Shown piece by piece: positions 1 to 10,939 of a stretch of 64,000 nt of DNA. The first letter of the stretch is position 1. Each line of letters starts with the position of its first letter. Source of the stretch: Escarpia spicata (Eukaryota; Annelida; Polychaeta; Sabellida; Siboglinidae); NCBI GenBank assembly GCA_963995525.1, contig OZ023214.1, positions 59,042,241 to 59,106,240 of the forward strand, read 5' to 3'. Made by a program: the position numbers and the translations under genes. The notes beneath the pieces are model-generated. The model was not told where the DNA came from. It ran no database searches and saw only the letters and a program-made list of their open reading frames with translations.

Positions 1-674
1 GGTTCAGCCATGGTTTAGGTCAATTAATGACAAGTTGGACTTTTGCGGATTCGTTGGATCGTAGACCGAAGATGCACGACAACCAATGAAACGGTGTTTA
101 ACATACAATGTTCAGTATGATGCGTATATGCTCGATGAATCGATACAAAATCATTGATTCAGCATTTCGATCAGAAATAAAAGTTCCAAATTGCAATTTA
201 ATTTTTATTTCCGTTTGATCAAAAACAACGTCAGCAGGTCTGTAATCTGAATAATCAAATTGGTGTCGCCTAAGTGATCGATGATGGTACATTGGTAACT
301 GATCTAATCAGGTGTTACTTTTAAGGTGTCATGCATGAGTGACACCTTAAAAGAACACCTGATTAGACTTAATATCATTTAGAAATGTGATGACACATTG
401 AATGTGATAATTAAAATGTGTGGTAGTTTTGAAGATGGTGACTGATTAGCATGATGACACACAGACGGTGACAGTTTATCACTCTGATGACTTAGTGACA
501 TATGATGACATATTGATAGGGATAATGCATTGGTGGTAATGATACATTAATAAAATGACTTCTTTTATACCTAAATCTTTGGAAACCAAGCTCAGACATT
601 GCCTTTATTGACACACAACAGTTGGAGGAAAATTCTACATAGATGATATGTGTAATTATGTCTGTTTAATGCAT
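1..674. other. non-coding stretch upstream of first recognised exon
   Basis: AT-rich sequence with many short direct repeats of the words atgatgaca and gatgacac. I see no exon with coding character. It is probably intron or upstream sequence of the plus-strand gene whose exon starts near 1033. The one clear structure is the hairpin at 304-366. Confidence 0.5.
304..366. repeat. near-perfect inverted repeat (hairpin), 27/28-bp arms
   Basis: The left arm begins ctaatcaggtgtt and continues to ttttaaggtgtca. The right arm is its reverse complement apart from one extra A in the left arm. The loop is about 8 bases around tgcatgag. It could be a very short MITE remnant or a recent palindromic duplication. 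No target-site duplication is convincing. Confidence 0.85.
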
Positions 675-1015
675 GTCTTTACACCTGTTTGTCACATGTC
701 ATTACACCTGTTTGTTACATGTCATTACAATTGTTTGTTACATGTCATTACAATTGTTTGTCACATGTCATTACAATTGTTTGTCACATGTAATTACAAT
801 TGTTTGTTACATGTAATTACAATTGTTTGTTACATGTAATTACAATTGTTTGTCACATGTCATTACAATAGTTTGTCACATGTCATTACAATTGTTTGTC
901 ACATGTCATTACAATTGTTTGTCACATGTCATTACAATTGTTTGTCACATGTCATTACAATTGTTTGTCACATGTCATTACAATTGTTTGTTACATGTCA
1001 TTACACCAGTATGTG
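675..1015. repeat. 23-bp minisatellite, about 14 copies
   Basis: The unit reads approximately gtttgtcacatgtcattaca plus att, with T/C variants. The array stops about 17 bases before the likely splice acceptor of the exon at 1033, so it sits in an intron of the plus-strand gene. Open frames here merely reflect the repeat. Confidence 0.9.
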
Positions 1016-1032
1016 TCTGTGTAGTACATCAG

Positions 1033-1171
1033 TGGCAAGTGTACGACAGCGATCCCGCGAGTCGCGTCAGCGGCTGAGTACATAGAGCCGACCCAAGGCT
1101 TCGACGCCCACGTCTCTGTCATTCCACCGCGCGCTGCTGACTCTCTCCAGAACCAGTTCGACCGGTCACAG
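1033..1171 (+). CDS. penultimate coding exon of unidentified plus-strand gene
   Basis: A GC-rich exon between an AG acceptor (acatcag) and a GT donor (cacag/gtacac). It starts with one base of a split codon and ends in phase 0, which matches the next exon at 1971. The peptide includes AEYIEPTQGFDAHVSVIPPR and ends FDRSQ. The codon bias and composition match the next exon. The start is not certain, because another AG lies 23 bases upstream (after ttacacc). I do not recognise the family. Confidence 0.6.
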
Positions 1172-1970
1172 GTACACCACTTGTCTCATTATCTCTCATA
1201 TACCTCACATTGTCACTGTGTTTATCATCACAAGTGATTTAGACCGGTAGCGGGTTTACTACAGTCATTTGTACAACTGGCAGACACTGATACTGAAATG
1301 ACATTTTGCAATTTTGCATCCAAAGAAATATGTCCATTTCTAGAACAAAATTTTCATCTGTGTTCATTTGACTATTTTAAATCTCATGATGACATTCCAT
1401 AGGATAGAGAACATACTTGATTCTGTATCACTCTGTGTTGCATATGACGTCATGTTATGTGACGTCATGTTATATGATGTCATGTTATGTGATGTTATGT
1501 GACATGACGTTGTGTGACGTTGTGTGACTTGACGTTGTGTGACATGACGTTGTGTGACATCATGTTTTGTGACGTCATGTTATGTGACATCATGTTATAA
1601 AAATAACATACTTATAGAGGTGCTTTTAATATTCGCTGATGACATGTAAAAATTGAAGACGCCAGTTTGTGGTGGAGTAACATGACTTGTTATTGGATTG
1701 GATTTAAACAAATTATTAAACCCAGAATGTGAACAAGAAGTATGAGAGTATTACACCTGATTATATATTGCTTTGATTACTGAACATTTTTATTGAATGA
1801 ATTTGTTTGTAATTATATCCACAGGTTAGAATTACCTCTCACATAGCCTTATGAATGTCATACTTACTGAAGACAAAAGGTGGAAGTCATGTGACAGCTA
1901 ATTCTAATCTTTGGATATGATTAGAAAGGAATTCCATCACTGCTGATATGCTTGCATCTGTGCTCACCAG
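1172..1970 (+). other. intron of unidentified plus-strand gene
   Basis: AT-rich sequence between donor cag/gtacac and acceptor ctcaccag. It contains the CRE-like repeat at 1441-1600 and nothing else with coding character. Confidence 0.6.
1441..1600. repeat. imperfect ~15-bp repeat with TGACGTCA palindromes
   Basis: Degenerate repeats of tgacgtcatgttatg and tgacgttgtg. The full CRE palindrome TGACGTCA occurs at about 1445, 1460 and 1570. CREB/ATF proteins are known to bind this octamer. Any enhancer role here is inference, because the words are also what a simple repeat would give. Confidence 0.7.
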
Positions 1971-3353
1971 GTGTATCTGTACGAGATCAACAAGCTCCTG
2001 CAGCCTACCGGCACCCCACGACAACTAGCACCCTACGCCATCATCGTGTTCACCCAGGGCGGGGCCTACCATCCCCTAGTGGACGCTGCCCCTCTACCCA
2101 CCCCGGTCAAGTTCAACACCCCCCAAGCAAGTCCACAGCCAGCGGAAGGAAAGTCTCGGCTGCAGCAGATCATCAACACGATTAATTCCCGAGGCGATCC
2201 ACCAGGTGTCACCACCGACTGTGTGCGCGGCCCCGAGTCGCCGCTGGCAGCAGCAAAAGCCCCGGTGTCACCGAGTCAATTGTCAGACCAGGGGCGTTAC
2301 CTGGAGGGAATGCCCATCACCATGAGTGCGCCCTCGCTGGCTGCAGTGCCTCCTACAGTCTGCAACGGGAAGCTGTTGAACCCTGAGTTGGAGAAGAACC
2401 AGGAATTGAAGCGGATCGTTGACCAGATCAACGCCCGCCTCGAGTCAGACGTACACAAGGCAGCCATAGTCGACTCCCACACACACGGCGCACTGCCGAC
2501 AGCAGGACTCACAGTGCTGCCACCTGGTGGTGGCAGTGTGCGCTCCCCGGTCGAGGTAGCGACACTGCCGCCCCCCATGACAGGGCTGCCAGCGCTGCAG
2601 ACTGCGACTCCAGCAGGCATGGGGTTGTTGTCCCGCACTCACTCACTCGGACTGCCCGCCAACATGGCCGCCATGAACCCCCTCGACAACACCCACCTGC
2701 TGTCCATGCAGAGTCCGTCACTCCTCACCCCCCAGAATGGGCTCATGTCCCACCAGCCCACCATGATTCCATTCCCATCGGCAGGGAGTCTGGGTCAGCC
2801 CATGACCTCTGACGGACTGGTCGCTGTCTCCCGTGCCCCACACCTATCTCAGCTCAGGTCATTGTCATGCCCTCCGACTGACCTACAGTTCGTGACCTCT
2901 GGCGGACTGCCACCATCGGCTCACACAATGCTCATGGGCAACACCAACGCATACGCGCCACTCCCTGCGGTGCACGTCTCGGTACCGTCACTGGCGCCAT
3001 CTGCTGGCCTGTTCAACGCAATGCCGGGGGCCGGGGCGTATGTGTCTGCCTCGGCCATGCCGAGCTATGCCGTTCAGGACACAGCGTTGCTGTCTAGCAT
3101 CGTGGGCAAGGACCTGTACAAGTTCAACTTCGGCCACCTGCAGGCTGCCGCGACGCCCCAACACAGTCTTATGCTGCCTGAGGAGGGCTACTATGACCCC
3201 TACTACAAGCTACAGATGAACGAACTACAGGCCGTCGCTCTACAGAACAGTCAGCTCCTCAGTCAAGGCATGGTTCTGAGACAACCCCTCAAGCGGACAC
3301 TAGCTGCCTCCGCGTACACTGCTGAAGCAGTGAAGAAACCCAAGTATTGTTGA
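1971..3353 (+). CDS. last coding exon of unidentified Pro/Ser/Met-rich protein
   Basis: The open frame begins directly at acceptor ctcaccag/gtgtat in phase 0 and runs 460 codons to TGA at 3351-3353. Because the exon is spliced, its first codon is not a translation start. The N-terminal part looks folded: VYLYEINKLL, then APYAIIVFTQGGAYHPLV. It is followed by low-complexity Pro/Ser/Ala/Met/Leu-rich sequence with two similar amphipathic segments (RLQQIINTINSR and ELKRIVDQINARL). The C-terminal tail has KRTL and KKPKYC, a possible nuclear localisation signal. High GC and strong codon bias set it apart from the surrounding AT-rich DNA. The composition suggests a nuclear or RNA-associated regulator, but I could not name the family. 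It is convergent with POM121. Confidence 0.8.
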   Translation: MYLYEINKLLQPTGTPRQLAPYAIIVFTQGGAYHPLVDAAPLPTPVKFNTPQASPQPAEGKSRLQQIINTINSRGDPPGVTTDCVRGPESPLAAAKAPVSPSQLSDQGRYLEGMPITMSAPSLAAVPPTVCNGKLLNPELEKNQELKRIVDQINARLESDVHKAAIVDSHTHGALPTAGLTVLPPGGGSVRSPVEVATLPPPMTGLPALQTATPAGMGLLSRTHSLGLPANMAAMNPLDNTHLLSMQSPSLLTPQNGLMSHQPTMIPFPSAGSLGQPMTSDGLVAVSRAPHLSQLRSLSCPPTDLQFVTSGGLPPSAHTMLMGNTNAYAPLPAVHVSVPSLAPSAGLFNAMPGAGAYVSASAMPSYAVQDTALLSSIVGKDLYKFNFGHLQAAATPQHSLMLPEEGYYDPYYKLQMNELQAVALQNSQLLSQGMVLRQPLKRTLAASAYTAEAVKKPKYC

Positions 3354-3613
3354 TCTCCCGCCCAGTAGGATGGGATGTCACCCCTCTGATAGGGTCCACT
3401 GCTGACACCGACATCAAGGGCTGCTTCTTACAAGTGATCTCATTGTGTTCCAGGTCAAGTTGGTGACATCACACTTGACCACCCAGGGTCAGTCGTCATA
3501 ATTCCAGAGTGTCCTTCTTTTTCTTAAGCATGTTACCTTGTGCATGGCTCATTTTATTAGCGATATTAATTTTTAGTTGGTGATATTAATTTATTGGCAC
3601 TCGCCAATGATAC

Positions 3614-3619
3614 AATAAA
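3614..3619 (+). terminator. candidate poly(A) signal AATAAA
   Basis: AATAAA about 260 bases after the stop codon, followed by the T/G-rich stretch gtttactgtgcttag. It is the first good cleavage signal for the plus-strand gene. Confidence 0.55.
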
Positions 3620-4707
3620 GTTTACTGTGCTTAGTATTTTATTGTAGCTATTTATTTATTTATTTCATTTCTGTTTCTGTCGTCGTATAACCGCGTAGTG
3701 TGTATAAAGTACTGTGGAGGCAGATGTCTACACAACATAGCTGGATATCAGTATTACATGTATACTTGGATCTGAGGAACTACCATGACACAGAGTGGAC
3801 ACTCTAGATGAGATGTCTGTTCAGTTGGAAGTCGCATTTTAATTCTTGTTGGTCAGCAAAATGACTGATTTTTATTATAATTTGTGAGATGTTTGACTGA
3901 TGATGTCAGGGAAAGCTTGGTTAGGGTGTTGTTAGTCATGTGTAGTGATTGGTTGAAATGCTTCCAGCAGCAGCCATCAGTCTGGATACTGTGATATGAC
4001 GTCATGGTCACTAGCACCTTCTGTCATCAGTGTCAGGGCGGTCAGTCACATGGCATGGCAATGTGTCTGTGTGTCTGGACATGTGACATTCACTCACAAA
4101 CACATCTATGTCTGTTTTGGAGACACTTGTTATAATCAGCCACAGATACGTGCACCTGTACATCTGGAGTAGACTTGCCAACGTGTTTGAGACAGACTTG
4201 AAATCCACAAATATAGTACTTTTAAGGGACTGATGTTCTAACTGGTGATTAAATAAAATGATCACATTTACTAATGCAATCTCAGTTTGTCAGTTTTAGG
4301 TAGTGGAATATGTAGTGCAGAATAAAAAATTTACTGATGTTTTAATTGATTAATATCTGTGCTTCTAAGGTGATCAAGTGGTAATTAGTGGTGTGTGACT
4401 TAACTCAGTTGGCAAGTACACATGTGCACACTATTACACATACATGTTATGTACAGTTTGATGTACTGGATGTTGTCTTATGTCAGCGTCAGCACATTAT
4501 TTGTCTCTGACATTGTTTGATATACCGAATGTGATGTTGTCTTGCATCAATGTCTATGCTGTTATTAACTCAAATTCACTGCAAGGCTTTAGAAGCTGGA
4601 CTGATAATAATCTACTCCCTATGTTATGTAGTTATGTCAGGTATGATATTAATTATGTACAATTATTTGCCCACCAAACTGCAGCTATTTCCAGCCCTGT
4701 GTATTCA

Positions 4708-4990
4708 GTGCACCCTTTCACTCATGCGTCAGTATTGTGTGCACTCTTTCACTCATGCGTCAGTATTGTGTGCACTCTTTCACTCATGCGTCAGTATTGT
4801 GTGCACTCTCACTCATGCATCAGTATTGTGTGCACTCTTTCACTGGTGTCAGTATTGCGTGCACTCTTTCACTCACATGTCAGTATTGTGTGCACTCTTT
4901 CACTCATGCGTTAGTATTGTGTGCACTCTTTCACTCACATGTCAGTATTGTGTGCACTCTTTCACTCATGCATCAGTATTGTGTGTGCGC
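4708..4990. repeat. 31-bp minisatellite, about 9 copies
   Basis: The unit contains cagtattgtgtgcactcttt followed by cactcatgcgt. Some copies are shortened or vary as catgcat or cacatgt. It gives overlapping open frames on the plus strand that are repeat artefacts. Confidence 0.9.
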
Positions 4991-5884
4991 CGCCTTCTCC
5001 AGATGTTTGCCATGTATAATCACCGAGTCCGTGTGGATGATATTATTTCTGACTTGATGTCATTCTCAATCAGGTGATTGTCGCTGCACAGTCAGAGACT
5101 GTTGGGGCATTGGTCAAGCCCCATTAAATGAAGAATTATCACAATATTCACAGCCAATGAATGTACTAATTATGGATGATCTCAGTAATTAGCAGGCCGT
5201 GTCTGATAACAATCATTGTGTGTGATCCATTGACATTTCTATGAAGTTAATGTATTCATCTGTTGGGTACGATGCATTACTGAGTAAATCTGGTCTTCTG
5301 GGACAGGTGACGTCAAGTAGAGACATGTCCACTACCAGTGTCCTGGCTGATGGACAGATGGTAGTCATCACTTTGTGTTCCTGTCATCATGACCTTTTTT
5401 TCAAAAGTGAGATTGATTTGTATGAAAATGTTTGCCCAACTGCTACAGGCAGTTGTTAGTAGTCGCACCGATTGTAGTCATTTTACACTTCTCACACAGA
5501 GTGACGAGGTGTAGATGTAGGTTAGTCGATGTCACAATTGTCACGCACCCTGGTGTCGTGTCACGGGTGGTGGGACGTTGAATTTTGACGCTTGCTCACT
5601 CACAATCAAATCTGTTAATTCTTCCTGGGAACGTTTCGTTTCTGTTGCCTGTTTTATCATGCTGCACATATACATTTAAAACTAGTGTAGGACGGTATTC
5701 TAGATATTTTGTAGTATTTATATGTTGTGGCTCAGTGGCGCCTCTGGTGGCTCCCTATTGTTTGACACAGCTTTCTGTTCACTGAATGTATCGAGGCAAT
5801 TCCATGTCATGTACGTTTGGTTTCTGAACATCTGGATTTTCATTCGCGTTATTTATTGATGGTCATTATTTATTTTGTTATTGT

Positions 5885-5945
5885 TTAGTTGTGTACACGT
5901 GTGTACACGTGTGTATATGTGTGTACACATGTGTATATGTGTGGT
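5885..5945. repeat. short TG/TACACG-rich repeat
   Basis: Alternating gtgtacacgtg and gtgtatatgtg words, a purine/pyrimidine-alternating tract of about 60 bases. Confidence 0.75.
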
Positions 5946-5957
5946 TGTTTTATGAGC

Positions 5958-5963
5958 AATAAA
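5958..5963 (+). terminator. candidate distal poly(A) signal AATAAA
   Basis: AATAAA in gagcaataaagtcattc, followed by a GT-rich region (gttgtcatttcgttgtgc), a good cleavage context. A further AATAAA lies at 6159-6164. Both are alternative ends for the plus-strand gene. Confidence 0.5.
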
Positions 5964-6180
5964 GTCATTCACGACATTTGCAAGCGTTGTCATTTCGTTG
6001 TGCACTCACCTTTGCTTTCGTCTTCGTTGCCTATGACGTGTCACATGTAATGTCAACCTCTACAAGTGCTGCCAAGAAAACTATTTTTGTACTTTTATAT
6101 ATCGTTTTTTGTTGTCAGTGTTTTTGATAAGTGGATGATGTGCGATTTGAGAGACCAGAATAAAACAGTTTGTACATAGA

Positions 6181-6440
6181 CTATGCTGCATTGTTTGCTA
6201 AGAAGTCGGAGTAGTTGTACATGTCTTAAAATGTATCCTCTAGAATGCCAATCTGAAGAAAATTTTTAATAATGTTACGGCCGGAGGAAACATTCCATAT
6301 AGTTGTAAGTGTTTTGTATTGTAAGATATGGACCGTGTCAAATACCAAACTAATTAAAAACATGGCTGAAGGGCGACTTTAAATTATCACTTTTACAGGT
6401 GTACACCACAGGCTCTGCCTTTACTGCCAACCCACTACTT
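6181..6440. other. intergenic, nothing recognised
   Basis: AT-rich sequence between the last candidate poly(A) signal and the purine-rich array. Confidence 0.5.
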
Positions 6441-6443
6441 GGG

Positions 6444-9400
6444 GACTGACAGGAGGATGGAGGCAGGGAGAAGGGAATAGTTGGGAGTGACTGTGGGATG
6501 GAGGCAGGGAGAAGGGAATAGTTGGGAGTGAGGGTGGGATGGAGGCAGGGAGAAGGGAATAGTTGGGAGTGAGGGTGGGATAGAGACAGGGAGAAGGGAA
6601 TAGTTGGGAGTGAGGGTGGGATGGAGACAGGGAGAAGGGAATAGTTAGGGGTGAGGGTGGGATGGAGACAGGGAGAAGGGAATAGTTAGGGGTGAGGGTG
6701 GGATAGAGACAGGGAGAAGGGAATAGTTGGGAGTGAGGGTGGGATGGAGACAGGGAGAAGGGAATAGTTAGGGGTGAGGGTGGGATGGAGACAGGGAGAA
6801 GGAAATAGGTGAGGGTGGGATGGTCATAGGGAGAAGGGAATGAGGGTGGGATGGAGGCAGGGAGAAGGGAATAGTTGGGAGTGAAGGTGGGGTGGAGACA
6901 GGAAGAAGGGAATAGTTGGGAGAGAGGATGGGGTTGTCATAGGGAGAAGGGAATAGGTGGGGTGGGGGTGGGATGGAGGCAGGGAGAAGGGAATAGTTGG
7001 GAGTGAGGGTGGGATGGAGGCAGGAAGAAGGGAATAGTTGGGAGAGAGGGTGGGGTTGTCGTAGGGAGAAGGGAATAGGTGAGGGTGGGGTGGTCATAGG
7101 GAGAAGGGAATAGTTGGGAGTGAGGGTGGGGTGGAGGCAGGGAGAAGGGATTAGTTGGGGTGAAGGTGGGGTGGAGGTAGGGAGAAGGGAATAGTTGGGG
7201 TGAGGGTGGGGTGGAGGTAGGGAGAAGGGAATAGTTGGGGGTGAGAGTGGGGTGGAGGCAGGGAGAAGGGAATAGTTGGAAGTGAGGGTGGGATGGAGAC
7301 AGGAAGAAGGGAATAGTTGGGAGTGAGGGTGGGATGGAGGCAGGGAATAGTTGGGAGTGAGGGTGGGGTGGAGGCAGGGAGAAGGGAATAGTTGGAAGTG
7401 AGGGTGGGATGGAGACAGGAAGAAGGGAATAGTTGGGAGAGAGGGTGGGGTTGTCATAGGGAGAAGGGAATAGGTGAGAGTGGGGTGGTGATAGGGAGAA
7501 GGGAATAGTTGGGAGTGAGGGTGGGGTGGAGGTAGGGAGAAGGGAAGAGTTGGGAGTGAGGGTGGGGTGGAGGCAGGGAGATAGGAATACTTGGGGGTGA
7601 GGTTGAGTGGAGGTAGGGAGAAAGGAATAGTTGGAGGTGAGGGTGGGGTTGAGGTAGGGAGAAAGGAATAGTTGGGGGTGAGGGTGGGGTGGTGGTAGGG
7701 AGAAAGGAATAGGTGAGGTTGGGGTGGAGGTAGGGAGAAAGAAATAGTTGGGGGTGAGGGTGGGGTGGAGGTAGGGAAATGGGAATAGTTGGGGGTGAGG
7801 GTGGGGTGGAGGTAGGGAGAAAGCAATAGTTGGGGGTGAGGGTGGTGTGGAGGTAGGGAGAAAGGAATAGTTGTTGTGAGGGTGGGGTGGAGGTAGGGAG
7901 AAAGGATTAGTTGGGTGTGAAGGTGGGGTGGAGGTAGGAAGAAGGGAATAGTTGGGGTGAGGGTGGGGTGGAGGTAGGGAGAACGGAATAGTTGGGAGAG
8001 AGGGTGGGGTTGTCATAGGGAGAAGGGAATAGGTGAGGGTGGGGTGGTGATAGGGAGAAGGGAATAGTTGGGAGTGAGGGTGGGATGGAGGCAGGGAGAA
8101 GGGAATAGTTGGGGGTGAGGGTGGGATGGAGACAGGAAGAAGGGAATAGTTGGGAGAGAGGGTGGGGTTGTCGTAGGGAGAAGGGAATAGGTGAGGGTGG
8201 GGTGGTCATAGGGAGAAGGGAATAGTTGGGAGTGAGGGTGGGGTGGAGGCAGGGAGAAGGGATTAGTTGGGGTGAAGGTGGGGTGGAGGTAGGGAGAAGG
8301 GAATAGTTGGGGTGAGGGTGGGGTGGAGGTAGGGAGAAGGGAATAGTTGGGGGTGAGAGTGGGGTGGAGGCAGGGAGAAGGGAATAGTTGGAAGTGAGGG
8401 TGGGATGGAGACAGGAAGAAGGGAATAGTTGGGAGTGAGGGTGGGATGGAGGCAGGGAATAGTTGGGAGTGAGGGTGGGGTGGAGGCAGGGAGAAGGGAA
8501 TAGTTGGAAGTGAGGGTGGGATGGAGACAGGAAGAAGGGAATAGTTGGGAGAGGGGTGGGGTTGTCATAGGGAGAAGGGAATAGGTGAGAGTGGGGTGGT
8601 GATAGGGAGAAGGGAATAGTTGGGAGTGAGGGTGGGGTGGAGGTAGGGAGAAGGGAAGAGTTGGGAGTGAGGGTGGGGTGGAGGCAGGGAGATAGGAATA
8701 CTTGGGGGTGAGGTTGAGTGGAGGTAGGGAGAAAGGAATAGTTGGAGGTGAGGGTGGGGTTGAGGTAGGGAGAAAGGAATAGTTGGGGGTGAGGGTGGGG
8801 TGGTGGTAGGGAGAAAGGAATAGGTGAGGTTGGGGTGGAGGTAGGGAGAAAGAAATAGTTGGGGGTGAGGGTGGGGTGGAGGTAGGGAAATGGGAATAGT
8901 TGGGGGTGAGGGTGGGGTGGAGGTAGGGAGAAAGCAATAGTTGGGGGTGAGGGTGGTGTGGAGGTAGGGAGAAAGGAATAGTTGTTGTGAGGGTGGGGTG
9001 GAGGTAGGGAGAAAGGATTAGTTGGGTGTGAAGGTGGGGTGGAGGTAGGAAGAAGGGAATAGTTGGGGTGAGGGTGGGGTGGAGGTAGGGAGAACGGAAT
9101 AGTTGGGAGAGAGGGTGGGGTTGTCATAGGGAGAAGGGAATAGGTGAGGGTGGGGTGGTGATAGGGAGAAGGGAATAGTTGGGAGTGAGGGTGGGATGGA
9201 GGCAGGGAGAAGGGAATAGTTGGGGGTGAGGGTGGGATGGAGACAGGAAGAAGGGAATAGTTGGGAGAGAGGGTGGGGTTGTCGTAGGGAGAAGGGAATA
9301 GGTGAGGGTGGGGTGGTCATAGGGAGAAGGGAATAGTTGGGAGTGAGGGTGGGGTGGAGGCAGGGAGAAGGGATTAGTTGGGGTGAAGGTGGGGTGGAGG

Positions 9401-10596
9401 TAGGGAGAAGGGAATAGTTGGGGTGAGGGTGGGGTGGAGGTAGGGAGAAGGGAATAGTTGGGGGTGAGAGTGGGGTGGAGGCAGGGAGAAGGGAATAGTT
9501 GGAAGTGAGGGTGGGATGGAGACAGGAAGAAGGGAATAGTTGGGAGTGAGGGTGGGATGGAGGCAGGGAATAGTTGGGAGTGAGGGTGGGGTGGAGGCAG
9601 GGAGAAGGGAATAGTTGGAAGTGAGGGTGGGATGGAGACAGGAAGAAGGGAATAGTTGGGAGAGAGGGTGGGGTTGTCATAGGGAGAAGGGAATAGGTGA
9701 GAGTGGGGTGGTGATAGGGAGAAGGGAATAGTTGGGAGTGAGGGTGGGGTGGAGGTAGGGAGAAGGGAAGAGTTGGGAGTGAGGGTGGGGTGGAGGCAGG
9801 GAGATAGGAATACTTGGGGGTGAGGTTGAGTGGAGGTAGGGAGAAAGGAATAGTTGGAGGTGAGGGTGGGGTTGAGGTAGGGAGAAAGGAATAGTTGGGG
9901 GTGAGGGTGGGGTGGTGGTAGGGAGAAAGGAATAGGTGAGGTTGGGGTGGAGGTAGGGAGAAAGAAATAGTTGGGGGTGAGGGTGGGGTGGAGGTAGGGA
10001 AATGGGAATAGTTGGGGGTGAGGGTGGGGTGGAGGTAGGGAGAAAGCAATAGTTGGGGGTGAGGGTGGTGTGGAGGTAGGGAGAAAGGAATAGTTGTTGT
10101 GAGGGTGGGGTGGAGGTAGGGAGAAAGGATTAGTTGGGTGTGAAGGTGGGGTGGAGGTAGGAAGAAGGGAATAGTTGGGGTGAGGGTGGGGTGGAGGTAG
10201 GGAGAACGGAATAGTTGGGAGAGAGGGTGGGGTTGTCATAGGGAGAAGGGAATAGGTGAGGGTGGGGTGGTGATAGGGAGAAGGGAATAGTTGGGAGTGA
10301 GGGTGGGATGGAGGCAGGGAGAAGGGAATAGTTGGGGGTGAGGGTGGGATGGAGACAGGAAGAAGGGAATAGTTGGGAGAGAGGGTGGGGTTGTCGTAGG
10401 GAATAGGTGAGGGTGGGGTGGTCATAGGGAGAAGGGAATAGTTGGGATTGAGGGTGGGATGGAGGCAGATGGAAGGGAATAGTTGGGAGTGAGGATGTGA
10501 TGGAGGCAGGGAGAAGGGAAGAGTTGGGAGTGAGGGTGGGATGGAGGTAGGGAGAAGGGAATAATTGGGGGTGAGGATGGGGCAGGGAGAAGGAAG
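6444..10596. repeat. ~41-bp G/A-rich minisatellite with 1.11-kb higher-order repeat
   Basis: About 100 degenerate units of roughly 41 bp built on gggagaagggaatagttggg followed by agtgagggtgggatggaggca. The plus strand is almost pure purine plus T. From about 7020 the order of unit variants repeats with a period of 1111 bp (about 7020-8131, 8132-9242, 9243-10354, then a partial copy). The middle copy lacks one base near 8550. Minus-strand frames read Pro/His/Ser/Tyr repeats (PSLPTIPFSLPPPHPHSQLF-like). They have no splice or start context and are products of the array. It lies between convergent genes. Confidence 0.95.
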
Positions 10597-10629
10597 GAGA
10601 GTTGCAGGGAGGAAACATGGCACCGAGTG

Positions 10630-10935
10630 TTGTGTATTGTATACCTAAATACTTTTAGGTATTGTTGTACAGTTGATATACTCAGTTTGTTCTGTTAAGT
10701 TTAAATGTACGCTCTGTTCTCTGTACGAATCCATATCATATTCTTCTTTCCACTGACCGCTGACCATTTAATTTCTGCAGTTGGCAATTATGGCATGTTA
10801 AATAATGCACACCAGTTTATGTAGGCTACATTAGAGAGCGGCTCATCAGCACACTGTCTGCGACTCTAAATATCTACTGCAGTGTTTTTAAATGGTGGTA
10901 GATCAGAGCCAGGATCATGGAAGCAAAAAGAACAG
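10630..10935. other. unique intergenic spacer
   Basis: Unique AT-rich spacer between two minisatellites. No coding or repeat feature is seen. Confidence 0.5.
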
Positions 10936-10939
10936 AAAA

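Larger units (their letters stand above)
3354..6180 (+). other. 3' UTR / downstream region of the plus-strand gene
   Basis: No coding exon is seen. Three candidate poly(A) signals lie downstream of the stop codon, so the 3' UTR could end near 3.64 kb or extend to about 6.0-6.2 kb. It contains the 31-bp minisatellite at 4708-4990 and a short TG/CA-rich repeat at 5885-5945. Confidence 0.5.

Noticed and set aside
6768..10623. Several minus-strand ORFs of 220-500 codons rich in Pro, His, Ser and Tyr
   Set aside because: They are translations of the 41-bp array, overlap in more than one frame, and have no unique N- or C-terminus or splice context.
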